In this document: positions 22,402 through 32,275 of the stretch, piece after piece | Numbering within the stretch: the first letter of the stretch is position 1 | Layout of the letters: each line of letters opens with the position of its first letter | NCBI GenBank assembly: GCA_030248295.1 | Contig: JASANH010000938.1 | Location: 1,798,001 to 1,862,000, forward strand | Direction of reading: 5' to 3' | Length of the DNA stretch: 64,000 nucleotides | From: Mesodorylaimus sp. YZB2_4 | Lineage: Eukaryota; Nematoda; Enoplea; Dorylaimida; Dorylaimidae | Translations under genes and position numbers: made by a program | Notes under the pieces: model-generated | What the model saw: only the letters and a program-made list of their open reading frames with translations | What the model was told of the DNA's origin: nothing | The model's database searches: none

Positions 22402-25400
22402 TCACATTGTCAACGCTTTCGTCAAAAGATCCAGTCTTCCTCCTGACGTTGCGAAAGAGTCCGAATTAGGCGGTTCTTTCCCGAATGGCTGAAACGAAGA
22501 ACATGGCCGTAATGAGCATTTTCCCAATCTTTGGACCGAGTCAGCCTCACCAAAATGAAGATTGACGACAGCACGTTCCTCTGCGCCAATCTATCCAAGA
22601 TGTCTTGAGCAAAAGTGGGGCAACTCAACTTCAGCCTGGGGAGCAATACATGCCCAGCAACCAACGGCAGGAAAACGAATTTCAGTACCAATTCCGATTC
22701 GGGTAGCAATCGAACCAGCGCCTGGAATATGAACAAGCGTTGGTTGCTTTCAACTTGATAAGTACCTCCCACAGCATACCTGTTTGTGCCCAGAAAACAT
22801 AAACGGCTCAGTTGAGTCCAAAGTGGTCGTCGCCTCAAGAATCGACGTCGTCTGATTTCGTATGGTATACGACGCGATCAAGGGATGTCGAACGATGCCG
22901 TAGGCTGGTAACGAACAAGTCATCAAGATCGGACAACTCTCAACACTCGTCGACAAAAGTGGATAAGACGTTTCCACGATCTTGGCCTCTCCTTTTTGTC
23001 TAAGACGCAAGAAATGAGCATTTATTCGAGAGATCACCTGGGTACTAAACTAGCTTACCGCTGCCACCTGACGAGCAGATGCCCAATAACAAACGGCTCG
23101 TTTATGGCCAGGACTGGCATCACCGTTGTGTGCACAATGAAAGATTCGTCAGCAATCATGGCTACTAAAATAAATAGCGCTGTTGATGCCATTTCTTACC
23201 AAGAGAACAACTTTACTTACGCTTTTCCAACTGCGACGTAACCTCCCCATTCCGACGTTGCAGACAGTCGGCCTAAAAGCATCACTACAGTAAGCTCGAT
23301 TGCTTTTCTCTGCGGCGGGTACGCCTACATTGCCACTACATGTAGGCGCCCTATCAGATTATGATAGGCGCACTGTGGCCTAGCCTTGACCAAACGACGA
23401 TTACGCAGTGACCAGCTGTACCCCGCTATCACCCAGATTCCAGGACTGCACCAGCAACAGCGGTTACTGATACACATGCCACATCTTACTTACCAACTGC
23501 CATCGTACACTCTCCACGATCACGGCATCTGGCGAAGAACACTTCAGCTCGGCGCCAATAATGCACGGCTCCCGCCATACCAGACTATCGATAGTGTCGC
23601 CCTAAAATGTCCTCGCGCACTCACGACAAACCTCCTGGTCTACCTGGCGGCCACTTACTCTAAATGACATCAGTTTGGAATGCAGGGTAAATGGTGAAAT
23701 CACATCGATGCATAATCGTTCGGCATGAGCGCAGTGGCACGGGATTACACGCGAGTTGTCATCGACAGCTACGGCCACGTCGTACTCAGCCTAGAATGAA
23801 AATGTGTCAGGCTTCTGGAAACATGACGACTCAATTAGACCTCTTGACCTCACCTCCAAATGGACAGCCAGATCACTCGTGCACTGTTCACAATAAATAA
23901 CCAAATCGATGGTGACCTACAGAAAACGAACAGACTGCCGAGATGAGCGCATGGAGATCAGACCCAGTGGCTCACCTCTTGTCCCAATGGAATCGCAGCA
24001 AATTCTTTCACGATTTCCCCAACACTTGGGTCCCCGAAACCTGCAACGACACAACTTGCACAATTTGCATGAGCTTACCAGTAATTCACTGGGGGGAAAA
24101 GTTTCGAGAAGGCCCTGTTGACTTCCTACCATTCTGCCTCCCCAAGCCCTCCTTGGCACTTACCTGCAACGAACGTGGCCCTGTCTTCCTCCGTAATATG
24201 AGCTCGAAAGCGAAGACGATCGATCGGAACTGCCTCTAGGTTCTTCAAGGCACACCTGACCTTGTATCTCTCCCCAGTCAGAGCTGGTGGAGCGTGAAAC
24301 GCCTCCACTTTGATTTGCGCTTCACGCGGCAGTATCCTAGAAGGTAAAGTGGCTCCATAGATTCCTCGATTATTACCGAAAGCAGTAAAATCCAGGATCT
24401 CCAACGAGCATCGACCGATCCAACACATTCTCAATAACCATGGCTCCCGCTCAGAGATCCCAGCTGGTCACAGTAACACAGCCGCTCACCCAATCGCAAC
24501 ACGTGGCTGGATAAAATCGAACGGCGACCCTCGTCTGCACGACTCATATTCGGGCTTGACCGCAAACGTGTTCTGGCCAATGTTCTCCCACTGCAACGAT
24601 CCGTAGACATTCGAGTTCACGTTCCCCACATCCAACGACACCGACAGCAGCTAAGGCAAGACCAGGTCACCAACACATTTGTCACTCAAACTCTCACACT
24701 TACCAAAATCTGCAAGTTCACATCATCCGGCAACGGGAAAAACTCGAATGAGAAACTCTTAATTTCATTCGGGGCGAATACCAAACTTCGATCAACGGCA
24801 GTCGGATCGTGGTTAATCACACACAGCTGATCGTACGCAGAGTGTGAGAACTGCAAGGACAATTTCGAGAATTCCAACGGCGCCATGGCCCTCGACCTGA
24901 TATAGACCAGCAGTCGTATCTTCGTGCACGCTCTGCGAGTCGGAGAAGCGAACCGTGCCGTCACGTCCAAACAGGAACTCATGTTGTGCATGGAGACGAG
25001 AAAGAAGCACCGGTCATTCAGTAACGTCGTCCAGAGGGCACCGATCTTGGAATATGCTTCAGTAGCTGATGGCGACAAGGACGAATAGTCATTCGAGCTG
25101 GTGCCGCGTTCATCGCCAAATAAGAACTCTCTATTGGGCATGCGGCCCTGCAATACGGCCGACAGATTCTGCTGAATTCGCACTCGTTCCTCCTGATCCA
25201 GTTGCAAACGAGGGCTCAACGCTTCCAAGGCCAGCGCGATGTACGCCTTCAAATTGGCCAGTGCGTAAGCGCATTTCAGTGCGAGCAGCGTGGCTTGTCG
25301 AAGTGGCAGCCACCATTTCTCCTGACGGTATTCCCACATGGCGTGCGAGAGGATCTGCAATGCTTTCTCGTATCCACCAACGGCGAAATGTTGTTCGCCC

Positions 25401-27589
25401 ATGCGAACGATGATCAGCAGTTTCATCCGATTGCACCGATACTTCTTGAAATGACCCAGGGCGCTGTTCGAGTAATGCAAGATGGGCGTCAGCTGGTCGT
25501 ATCGAGACTCCTTCCATTGCAGGCACAGAATGCCCAACTTCTCCACATTCATATCCAACTGCACGGCGCTGCTTTCGCCCAATCCAACCGTCAAGCCGCA
25601 AAGACGCCAAGGACGCTGGCCGTAGAACTCGACGGCGGATGATCTTTCCAAAGGATCGAATCCAGCCATAGCGGGGTACGGGGCGTTGACCAGATGGCCG
25701 CACAGACGAAACGATGTGGTCTTCCTGGCGATGGCGTACTCGGACGCCGACTGGTAATAGAAACCCGGATGCTGGGTTTGGATGGCAGCTAACCCATTTT
25801 GAACAGCCGAGTCGAACAAATCGGCGAAAGTGGAAAATCTGGATTGGTTAATGACCAGTGTTTCAGTTAGCCCCGCCAGCAGCAGCACTTGTGCACTTAC
25901 TGTTTCGCCAACCACGCCTGATGTTCGAACAATAGGTCAGGCACGCCGGGCCGATCTTTGAAATAATCAATGAGCTTCCGGAACTGCGCGATAGCATCCA
26001 ATGGAGTATTATTTTGAAAGCACAGGCGGCAGATCTGAAAAGAAAGAGCAGGATCGTTCACGCAAGCTTGGATTCTATAGTTTTGCATACCTTATAGTTC
26101 AAAAACCCAGCCACTGTTTTTAGTTCTAGCAAATGCAAATCGTTCGGCTTAATCTCTTGTATATGTTGAAAGGCCAGCTTGTAATGTCTGAAGACAGCAA
26201 ATGCGGTCAATGCGGCAACTCAAGAGCAAAGAGAGAGATATGTGAGCCAATGAAAATCAAACGTGACGACTTCGAATGCGGCCCAGGACACGGGGAAGAC
26301 CATGCACATCAACAGAAATCAACCCCACAAATTTACCTTAATGCTGAATGAGCATCCTGACGCAGCTCATTGAAGAAGGCCAACTTGAACTGATATCGGA
26401 CCAAAAGCGGCTGATGGCTTATCTTTTGCAGAGCATCCTTCCTAGTCTTCACTCTTTTGGCCTCGCCTTGATAATATGTCTGCGCCAGCTCGTAGAAAGC
26501 ATGCTCCAGCCTGAAATTCAACGAGTCGAATCCTTTTCCAGCTGCAAAACCCGACTCATACCTTATGATGTAGCCGAAGAGATGGTCAGTCGCGGGTAGA
26601 ACAAACAGGGACTTGGGCGACAGCTCGCATGCCGAACACAACTCGGACGCGCGCTGGGCAGCAATTGCATCTGAAACGGGCTAATTTCAAATATCCAAGG
26701 TCCGAAATACTAAACCTTAACTTACCAGGAGGTAACGGCGGTGTACTTTGAACCAAAACCACAGCCAACTTTGTATTACGTCCTTCCAAGCTGTGCCTAA
26801 AAAAGATACCATGCATGACTACGTGTCTTCAATTTTTGGTATCCCCACTGGACTTCCAGCCCGGCCAGCAGTCATGATACTATAAGCGAGGCCGTGAGGT
26901 GACCAGCTCTCACGGTAGGCTCCCTGTGTTTATCCACACTAGAACCTTCTGTGGGCACGTGGCGGCCCGAGGGCATCCTGTGCCAGCACCAGAATCCAAG
27001 GATGATCGCCCAGTATCATCGTTACAGACCAACTACATTGCCGTCGAAGAACGGTCCCCCCTGAGAAGGGGCTTACTAAACTGCCGTCAGCTGGAACAGA
27101 ACTGCGGCCTCCCAGTCAGGGTTGCTTCATGACTACCTTGCAACGTCAAGGCCACAACCTCACCTTATTGATTTCACTTTCGAGGCGCATTCCACAATTT
27201 TTTCGTTCCACTGGGGATTGTCCCAGCCCAAATCCACGAACAGAACCACGACCGATGGAAGTTCGTACAAGTGCTTTTGCATCCAGTTCGTCTTCAACAG
27301 CCCTCGAGGCGATTCTGGTTCTCCTGTGACCTGAAAAGATCAGGGTCCTGCATCTCCTCAAAGAATAGATCACCAAAGCCAACCACACCTTCGGCTTCGG
27401 TTTTGGGAATGCCTTCGCCGCATTCGAGAGTTGAAAGTTTAATGGCAGCCTTTCAGATCGACGATTCGTACTGAATGCATCCCATATGCTTCGATGAGTA
27501 GCATTGTTGATCACGTCCAAGCCCATGAGGATAATTAATTCCAATAACGGACCCGACAATTCTAATGGCAGATCACATATTTCCGCCAT
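22402..27589 (-). CDS. TRAPPC11: TRAPP complex subunit 11 (foie gras)
   Basis: Nineteen minus-strand exons (27389-27589, 27164-27330, 26726-26796, 26562-26670, 26337-26510, 26091-26187, 25901-26034, 24704-25838, 24490-24650, 24164-24336, 23976-24040, 23854-23916, 23659-23790, 23494-23601, 23221-23272, 23059-23164, 22780-22999, 22551-22721, 22402-22488) give 1141 residues; human has 1133. The N-terminus reads [17 protein letters not shown]; later come [29 protein letters not shown], the foie-gras domain ([38 protein letters not shown]) and the Gryzun-type C-terminal half ([10 protein letters not shown]). It is a TRAPPIII subunit in ER-to-Golgi traffic and autophagy. The last exon could instead read through to a stop at 22422; I prefer the spliced form because it restores a family-like end. 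A dispersed repeat lies in intron 2. Confidence 0.93.
23322..23368 (+). repeat. Two adjacent perfect hairpins in a TRAPPC11 intron
   Basis: Arms CGCCTACAT and ATGTAGGCG (23322-23330, 23340-23348) enclose a 9-base loop. Two bases on, arms CCTATCA and TGATAGG (23350-23356, 23362-23368) enclose a 5-base loop. Both are perfect and lie in the intron 23273-23493. Confidence 0.7.
26850..26985 (-). repeat. Dispersed GC-rich repeat, copy B (TRAPPC11 intron 2)
   Basis: Inverted partner of the segment at 20675-20815. It sits within the 367-base intron between exons 2 and 3 of TRAPPC11, the largest intron of that gene, as expected for an insertion. Confidence 0.75.
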
Positions 27590-27715
27590 TCCGCGCCGAG
27601 CAAACTGCAAAATTCGAAGGTTTCTCACGATGTCGCAAGCGGTAAGACAGAAAATATATAACCATGAGGCAAATTCCGATCAATATAATGAGGCATCTAG
27701 CAAGTTCAAGAAGTT

Positions 27716-27721
27716 TTTATT
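27716..27721 (-). terminator. Candidate RPS29 poly(A) signal
   Basis: AATAAA on the minus strand, 310 bases past the RPS29 stop codon and upstream of the TRAPPC11 start. The distance is long for a ribosomal protein gene, so a nearer non-canonical signal is possible. Confidence 0.35.
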
Positions 27722-28030
27722 TCACAGAATAATCAAAACATTCAACGTGCGCTCAAACACGCAACAAACAGTTTTCACGGTATGCTTCAACTCAAAACGA
27801 AGATCCGTTTTCACGATATCTTGTCAACGGTGCTCCGCATCTTCGTCTAATCCAACTAAAAGGAAGAAAGACAGCGTTGCAATAAAATGCAGAGGCAGAG
27901 AATGTAAGAGCTGGGTGCATATGTACTGTAGGCTATACAAAAAAGGTCAGTGTGCTCAAAATGACCGTCAATCCCCACTAAGTTTTTTAGCCAGCCCTGC
28001 GCACCACTTATAAAACGAAAACATCTGGTA

Positions 28031-28340
28031 CTATTCAACCTAAAAACCCGTTTTTGAAATCACGCCAGCAAATAAGTTACTAAATACCTTCTTAAATCCG
28101 ATATCCGGCGCGTATTCACGGAAACAACGACGGCACAAGAACAAGCCGTACTTTCGGATCAAACCGTGATGATTGAAGCAAACTCGGCTGAAATAAATGG
28201 ATGTAGATAAGGCGGAATAGCTCACAGACGTTCAGAATTTTGCTTAAGAGAAAAATGCACGAAGTCCATCCTTCTTACCACTGCCTCGAGCCAGGACCGT
28301 ATTTTCGTGGATGCGACCAATGCAGCGTAGCGTGACCCAT
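28031..28340 (-). CDS. RPS29: 40S ribosomal protein S29 (uS14)
   Basis: Three small exons (28279-28340, 28088-28187, 28031-28039) encode exactly 56 residues, the length of human RPS29. The start reads [15 protein letters not shown]. The zinc-binding knuckle [15 protein letters not shown] is followed by [14 protein letters not shown], giving the C-x2-C...C-x2-C set. The third exon is only nine bases (GTT GAA TAG) after a TTTTTAG acceptor, and supplies the last two residues, Val-Glu, in place of the usual Leu-Asp. The protein sits in the head of the small ribosomal subunit near the mRNA path. The gene lies 442 bases upstream of TRAPPC11 on the same strand. Automated callers could miss it because no exon exceeds 100 bases. 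Confidence 0.95.
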
Positions 28341-31300
28341 CTTGATAAACTGATTTCTGACTCTCCGGTGAATTGATAAAATCAAAACGCTATTTCGATT
28401 AACTTATTTCTCCGAAACGTCTAAATGCCCTTTTGTGCAACTGCCTGAAAAATTTGGAAACGGTTTGGAATGGTCCTCGCACATTACTCAATGCAGGTGC
28501 GCAACTACTTATGACAAAATGCGCGGCGATGAATCACAATAGCTACACCACATTGGTAGGTTGTGTTAGGTACGAATTGCGTATACAGTAGAGCGTTTAT
28601 TTAATATTGTCTCTGCTGCTGATCAATACTGGCCAGAATAAAATTCGTATTACGAAAAGCTGAATCTGAATCTCCTAGGTATCAGGCATTTGAGGTCCAG
28701 TGTGATGCACGCACAGTCTGCATCTGTGCCACCGTGGAGCCTTCCGTTTCAGTTTCGTCACATTCACATCGGATACCTGGGCCTCATGACCACCACTTGC
28801 CTCCCTACGAGCATTTGATTGATCCAAGCTGGCATGTTATCCGATGCCTACTGTACTTGCACTCTGACACAACCCGGAAGTCAAAAGCGAGTCGAACTCG
28901 CGTCGCCGGATGGTGTGCACTTTATCCATACTCGGCTGAATGAGAGAGTGCTTTGGTCAAGACACCTTCCTCGCCCAATGGCATCCATTGTAAGGCCCTC
29001 TTTGTCTGTCAAGGTCACACTCTGGCTGGTGGTCAGTCTCCTAATATGCTCACTCCCAGTGGTCAGTGCTGGGAGTGACCATTTCTTCCAGGACTAGGGA
29101 ATACGACTAGCAGCGGACCATTCAGTCTCAGCCAGAGGTGCGATTGACTGCAAAATTCCAAGAATCCTAACCCGCCTGGTGAGCTCGATTTGCCGCCGGA
29201 AGTGTGTCCTCAATGCACTTACGAGCCCGCTTCCCGTACCCGTAGGTATCGAGTCACATCGGCATGTGATATGACTATCTAGTACGCAGGAACGGCTGAT
29301 CAGGACCCCCAGGTATAGTTATGACGAGCGACGAGATTACCAGTGGAGCACAAATCCAGGCAGCACACCAATTCACTTACTTAGACCCAAGTAGTCCCTG
29401 CTGCCTGGTCGAGCATAACTGACAGTCGGACCAGGTTTCTGAAACAACGAATAAATTCTATGGCTAGAACAGCAATATTCGTGCAAGAGAAACCCGGTAC
29501 GCTGGCAGTGAGCAGGGAGAATGGGCATCGCAGCCGACGTCACCCCGGCGAGGAATGAGGAATAGTTGGGCAGTTTGGGGCAGGGTTTGGGACGAGGGGG
29601 CGTGTATGGTTTATGTTTGGCTAGGGGCCGAAAGGTGTCGAGAAACAGACACTGTACACGAAGAGCCCGCAGGATCAACACCAACAACAGAAGGCGAAAA
29701 CAGAGCTTTTTCATGCGGGCCCTCCAAAACGTAAACGCAGCAAGGCATTTCTCTTCCGTCTGCCCGTCGTCTAGCCTTTCGAACGTCCGGATCTGGACGA
29801 TCGGGCGTTTTCCATCGACTCTCACCAACGAACGAGAATGTACATGTAAGGCGAAGGGCGACGCTAAAGCGTGCCCCTGTGTACATTGAGCTCGGAAGGT
29901 GAAGGAGGGAAGGGAGAGGCGGAATAGAGCCAGACTAAGTGAGCGCAGACACTTAAAAAATTGATTGTAAACCAATACCCGGTTTGCAAACCATGAAAAC
30001 TGATTATGACGGCAATATTTGCAAACATAGGCGCCAGTACGTTTTCGGTTACATTTCATTGTGTCGGCCTCCCGGCCAGCCGTCCCCTCTGTAAGATTGT
30101 ATAAATTGTATATTGGAGCGAGACAATCGAAGCCCCACCAATTATTTTAATAACTAACGGAGAGGCCAGCACCAGGAATACGCGTACTCAGGTAGCCAGG
30201 CCCGAGGGGGTCAGCTCAAAACTACACCATTCCTCCACTCATTTACACACAGTGCGTGACCAGCCCCCATGGCAAACAATGTGCCCGCCGTGACCGTATC
30301 GACGCCGTGCCCGAGGACACTGCGGCTACTGTAGTCAGCTACCAGCAGGGTCCCCCAGTCTCCCCGCAGTCAGCGTGCACTGCCACACACTTAGCGACCA
30401 GGGTGTACAGTCCACCGTCCCCATTCTCGCATCCTCAGTGATCCCTGCGCCCGTGGGCATGGTGATATACTGAAACCTGACTGACTCAGCTTCTGACGAT
30501 GAGTCGCAGACCACTTGGCACTCCTCGAAAGCACTCGCTAATAGAGTGCCCCTGCTCACACTGTAAACGTTGAGTTGGTCGGTACTTGCAGCAGGCACGA
30601 TACAGCCACTGGCACCTGTCAGAGGCCTTGGCTCGGGCTTGGAGATCTCATGCTCACGAACTGTCTGACCACTTCATGCAGCAATCTCTAAGACAAGGGC
30701 TTTTTCGTACAAAAAATAGGTGCACAAATGCAAAGAAGTTCGAGCAGTGAGCTTCGCAGTTTATGTCACAGTAAAGTGCCATTATGAAAGCGACAATATC
30801 CGATTTATGCCCCAGTTGCTTTACAGTACACTTGGACGCACTTATGTATATTTAAAATTAGCGCGCATTTGCTTGTTTTAACTCTTTATGACAACGAAAA
30901 TCTTATTTTCTGAAAAAAGTGCGCGCGGACGGTTTGAAAGTCTTTCGCCCAGTTTTGCTAACTTTCGCCCAGTTTTGTTCTTTAAAGTTCGCAAATTTCG
31001 CTTTGTACTTTTGCATAGATCTAGACTATTAGTACTATTTATATCTACATCCATTGAGATTTATTTGGATCGTATATAATTATATCTTTGAGGAATTTAA
31101 ATCATTCGTTCATTTAGAAAGCAAGAAGGTTAGACCAACGTTGCTTTCTGCTGCAGCTTCTTTTAGCCGCCCTGAATAGTACTTCTCCATTGTAGGAGAG
31201 CTTCATTGCGATAGTTCGTATTTTGATACTGTACGTGTCCGACTCAGTTCCGATGTGTACTGTGCAACGTAATTGCGAGATTACTGCATCAGTCGACGAA

Positions 31301-31458
31301 GAAAACCGTATCGAACGCAGGCCTGCCGTGTCGTAGTCTTGGTGATAAAGGTATGCTTTTACTCCTTTAGGAAAACAGGTATAAGTGAGGTTATCTGAAA
31401 TATATGGGATGCGTCACGATTGTCTAAAAAGTTACGCATGGGGGGAAGACTGACTTAG
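28341..31458. other. 3.1 kb of mostly unexplained intergenic DNA
   Basis: I find no recognisable gene. 28.4-28.65 kb is AT-rich and should hold the RPS29 promoter. 28.7-30.7 kb is GC-rich with scattered short open frames on both strands but no shared motif; one possible small secreted protein is listed separately at 29373-29714. 30.7-31.4 kb is AT-rich again. No terminal inverted repeats or transposase-like frame were seen. Confidence 0.4.
29373..29714 (-). CDS. Possible small secreted Cys/Pro-rich protein
   Basis: A 113-codon frame from the ATG at 29714 begins with a convincing signal peptide (MKKLCFRLLLLVLILRALRVQ). It continues as a Pro/Lys-rich segment (KHKPYTPPRPKPCPKLP) and a tail with five cysteines. 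The end overlaps a GTAAGT donor at 29372-29377, so further exons may exist at lower coordinates, and a TTTCAG acceptor inside the frame near 29440 hints at an intron. The frame is also open upstream of the ATG, which weakens the case. I do not recognise a family. Confidence 0.3.
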   Translation of the reverse strand: MKKLCFRLLLLVLILRALRVQCLFLDTFRPLAKHKPYTPPRPKPCPKLPNYSSFLAGVTSAAMPILPAHCQRTGFLLHEYCCSSHRIYSLFQKPGPTVSYARPGSRDYLGLSK

Positions 31459-32275
31459 ATGGAAGGATTCCCGCCCGCGCAAACTCTTTTATTTTGTCAG
31501 CAGAATGGCGTAAAAGGCGTCTCCATTGAAGTACCACCTGACCATTCAAAAGAAGGAGATCCTATCGCAATGTTGTCGAATGAGGCAATCAGTGACGCAC
31601 TTAGTTTCGAAGATGCACTCAAATTGAGAGCATCTTGTGACGATGGTTTTTTATTTTTTAATGCCCGCCTCATTCACCTCAATCAACCGCCTCGCTCATT
31701 GGGCCGATTACTTTCCAGGTCAAGGCGTGCCCTTCTTCGATCTTTGTTCATTGAAGGACTTCATTCTTTTCTGCGTGCCTGTCAGCGGGAGGAACGACCT
31801 TCAGCTGTTCTTTGACTTAAAGAAAGGCGTGGTGCATCGCTTTCTTATGGGCCACAGTTTCGTTAGTCTTATTACATTAGTTTTTAGAGCGTTTCCGGCT
31901 GCCAGGTTTGTTTTCCGAGTCGTGGTTTCAATCGTTGGTCCTGATAATAACTGAGGACTTAATTTTGATGCCTGCCTTGCGCTACAATTTTTCACCAATG
32001 GTTGTTTGGTCATCTGGAATGTGTGCTAGGTATCGGAGTTAAGAAACGAGAAGAAACTTCTCTCCCAGGCTGTACACCGACAAAGAAACAAGTATTTGAT
32101 GGAAGGCGTTTGTACAATGGCAATGCGCTATTAGTCGTCGTTTTTCACACCATTTTAGGCTCCTTACTGCCGTCGATGATAATGCGTGTGCGAAAAAGAA
32201 AAGGAACGTTCGCGTTTTAGCCTTTTATGAGATCGTATTTCAAGTTCGAGCAACTCCAACCAACTAGTCTCTAGT
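31459..32275 (+). CDS. Possible unrecognised multi-exon gene
   Basis: An ATG at 31459 opens a coding-like stretch (MEGFPPAQTLLFCQQNGVKG). It can be joined in frame, by splicing 31646-31717 (gtttttta...tttccag), to GQGVPFFDLCSLKDFILF and FFDLKKGVVHRFLMGHSF up to about 31860. Further coding-like blocks follow: VKKREETSLPGCTPTKKQ at 32042-32095, and KKKRNVRVLAFYEIVFQV ending in a stop near 32272 after an acceptor at 32156. I could not find junctions that connect all blocks in frame, and I recognise no family. It may be a real divergent gene, a pseudogene or part of a longer gene reaching 37 kb. Treat the exact ends as unknown. Confidence 0.3.

Noticed and set aside
22422-22550. Read-through version of the last TRAPPC11 exon ending at 22422
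   Set aside because: The GTGAGG...TTTCAG intron gives a family-like end (IFILPFGKEPP); read-through gives an unrelated basic tail. Not excluded without cDNA.
27389-27628. Earlier in-frame ATG (27628) as the TRAPPC11 start
   Set aside because: The residues before 27589 are not conserved; starting at 27589 aligns [11 protein letters not shown] with the family N-terminus.
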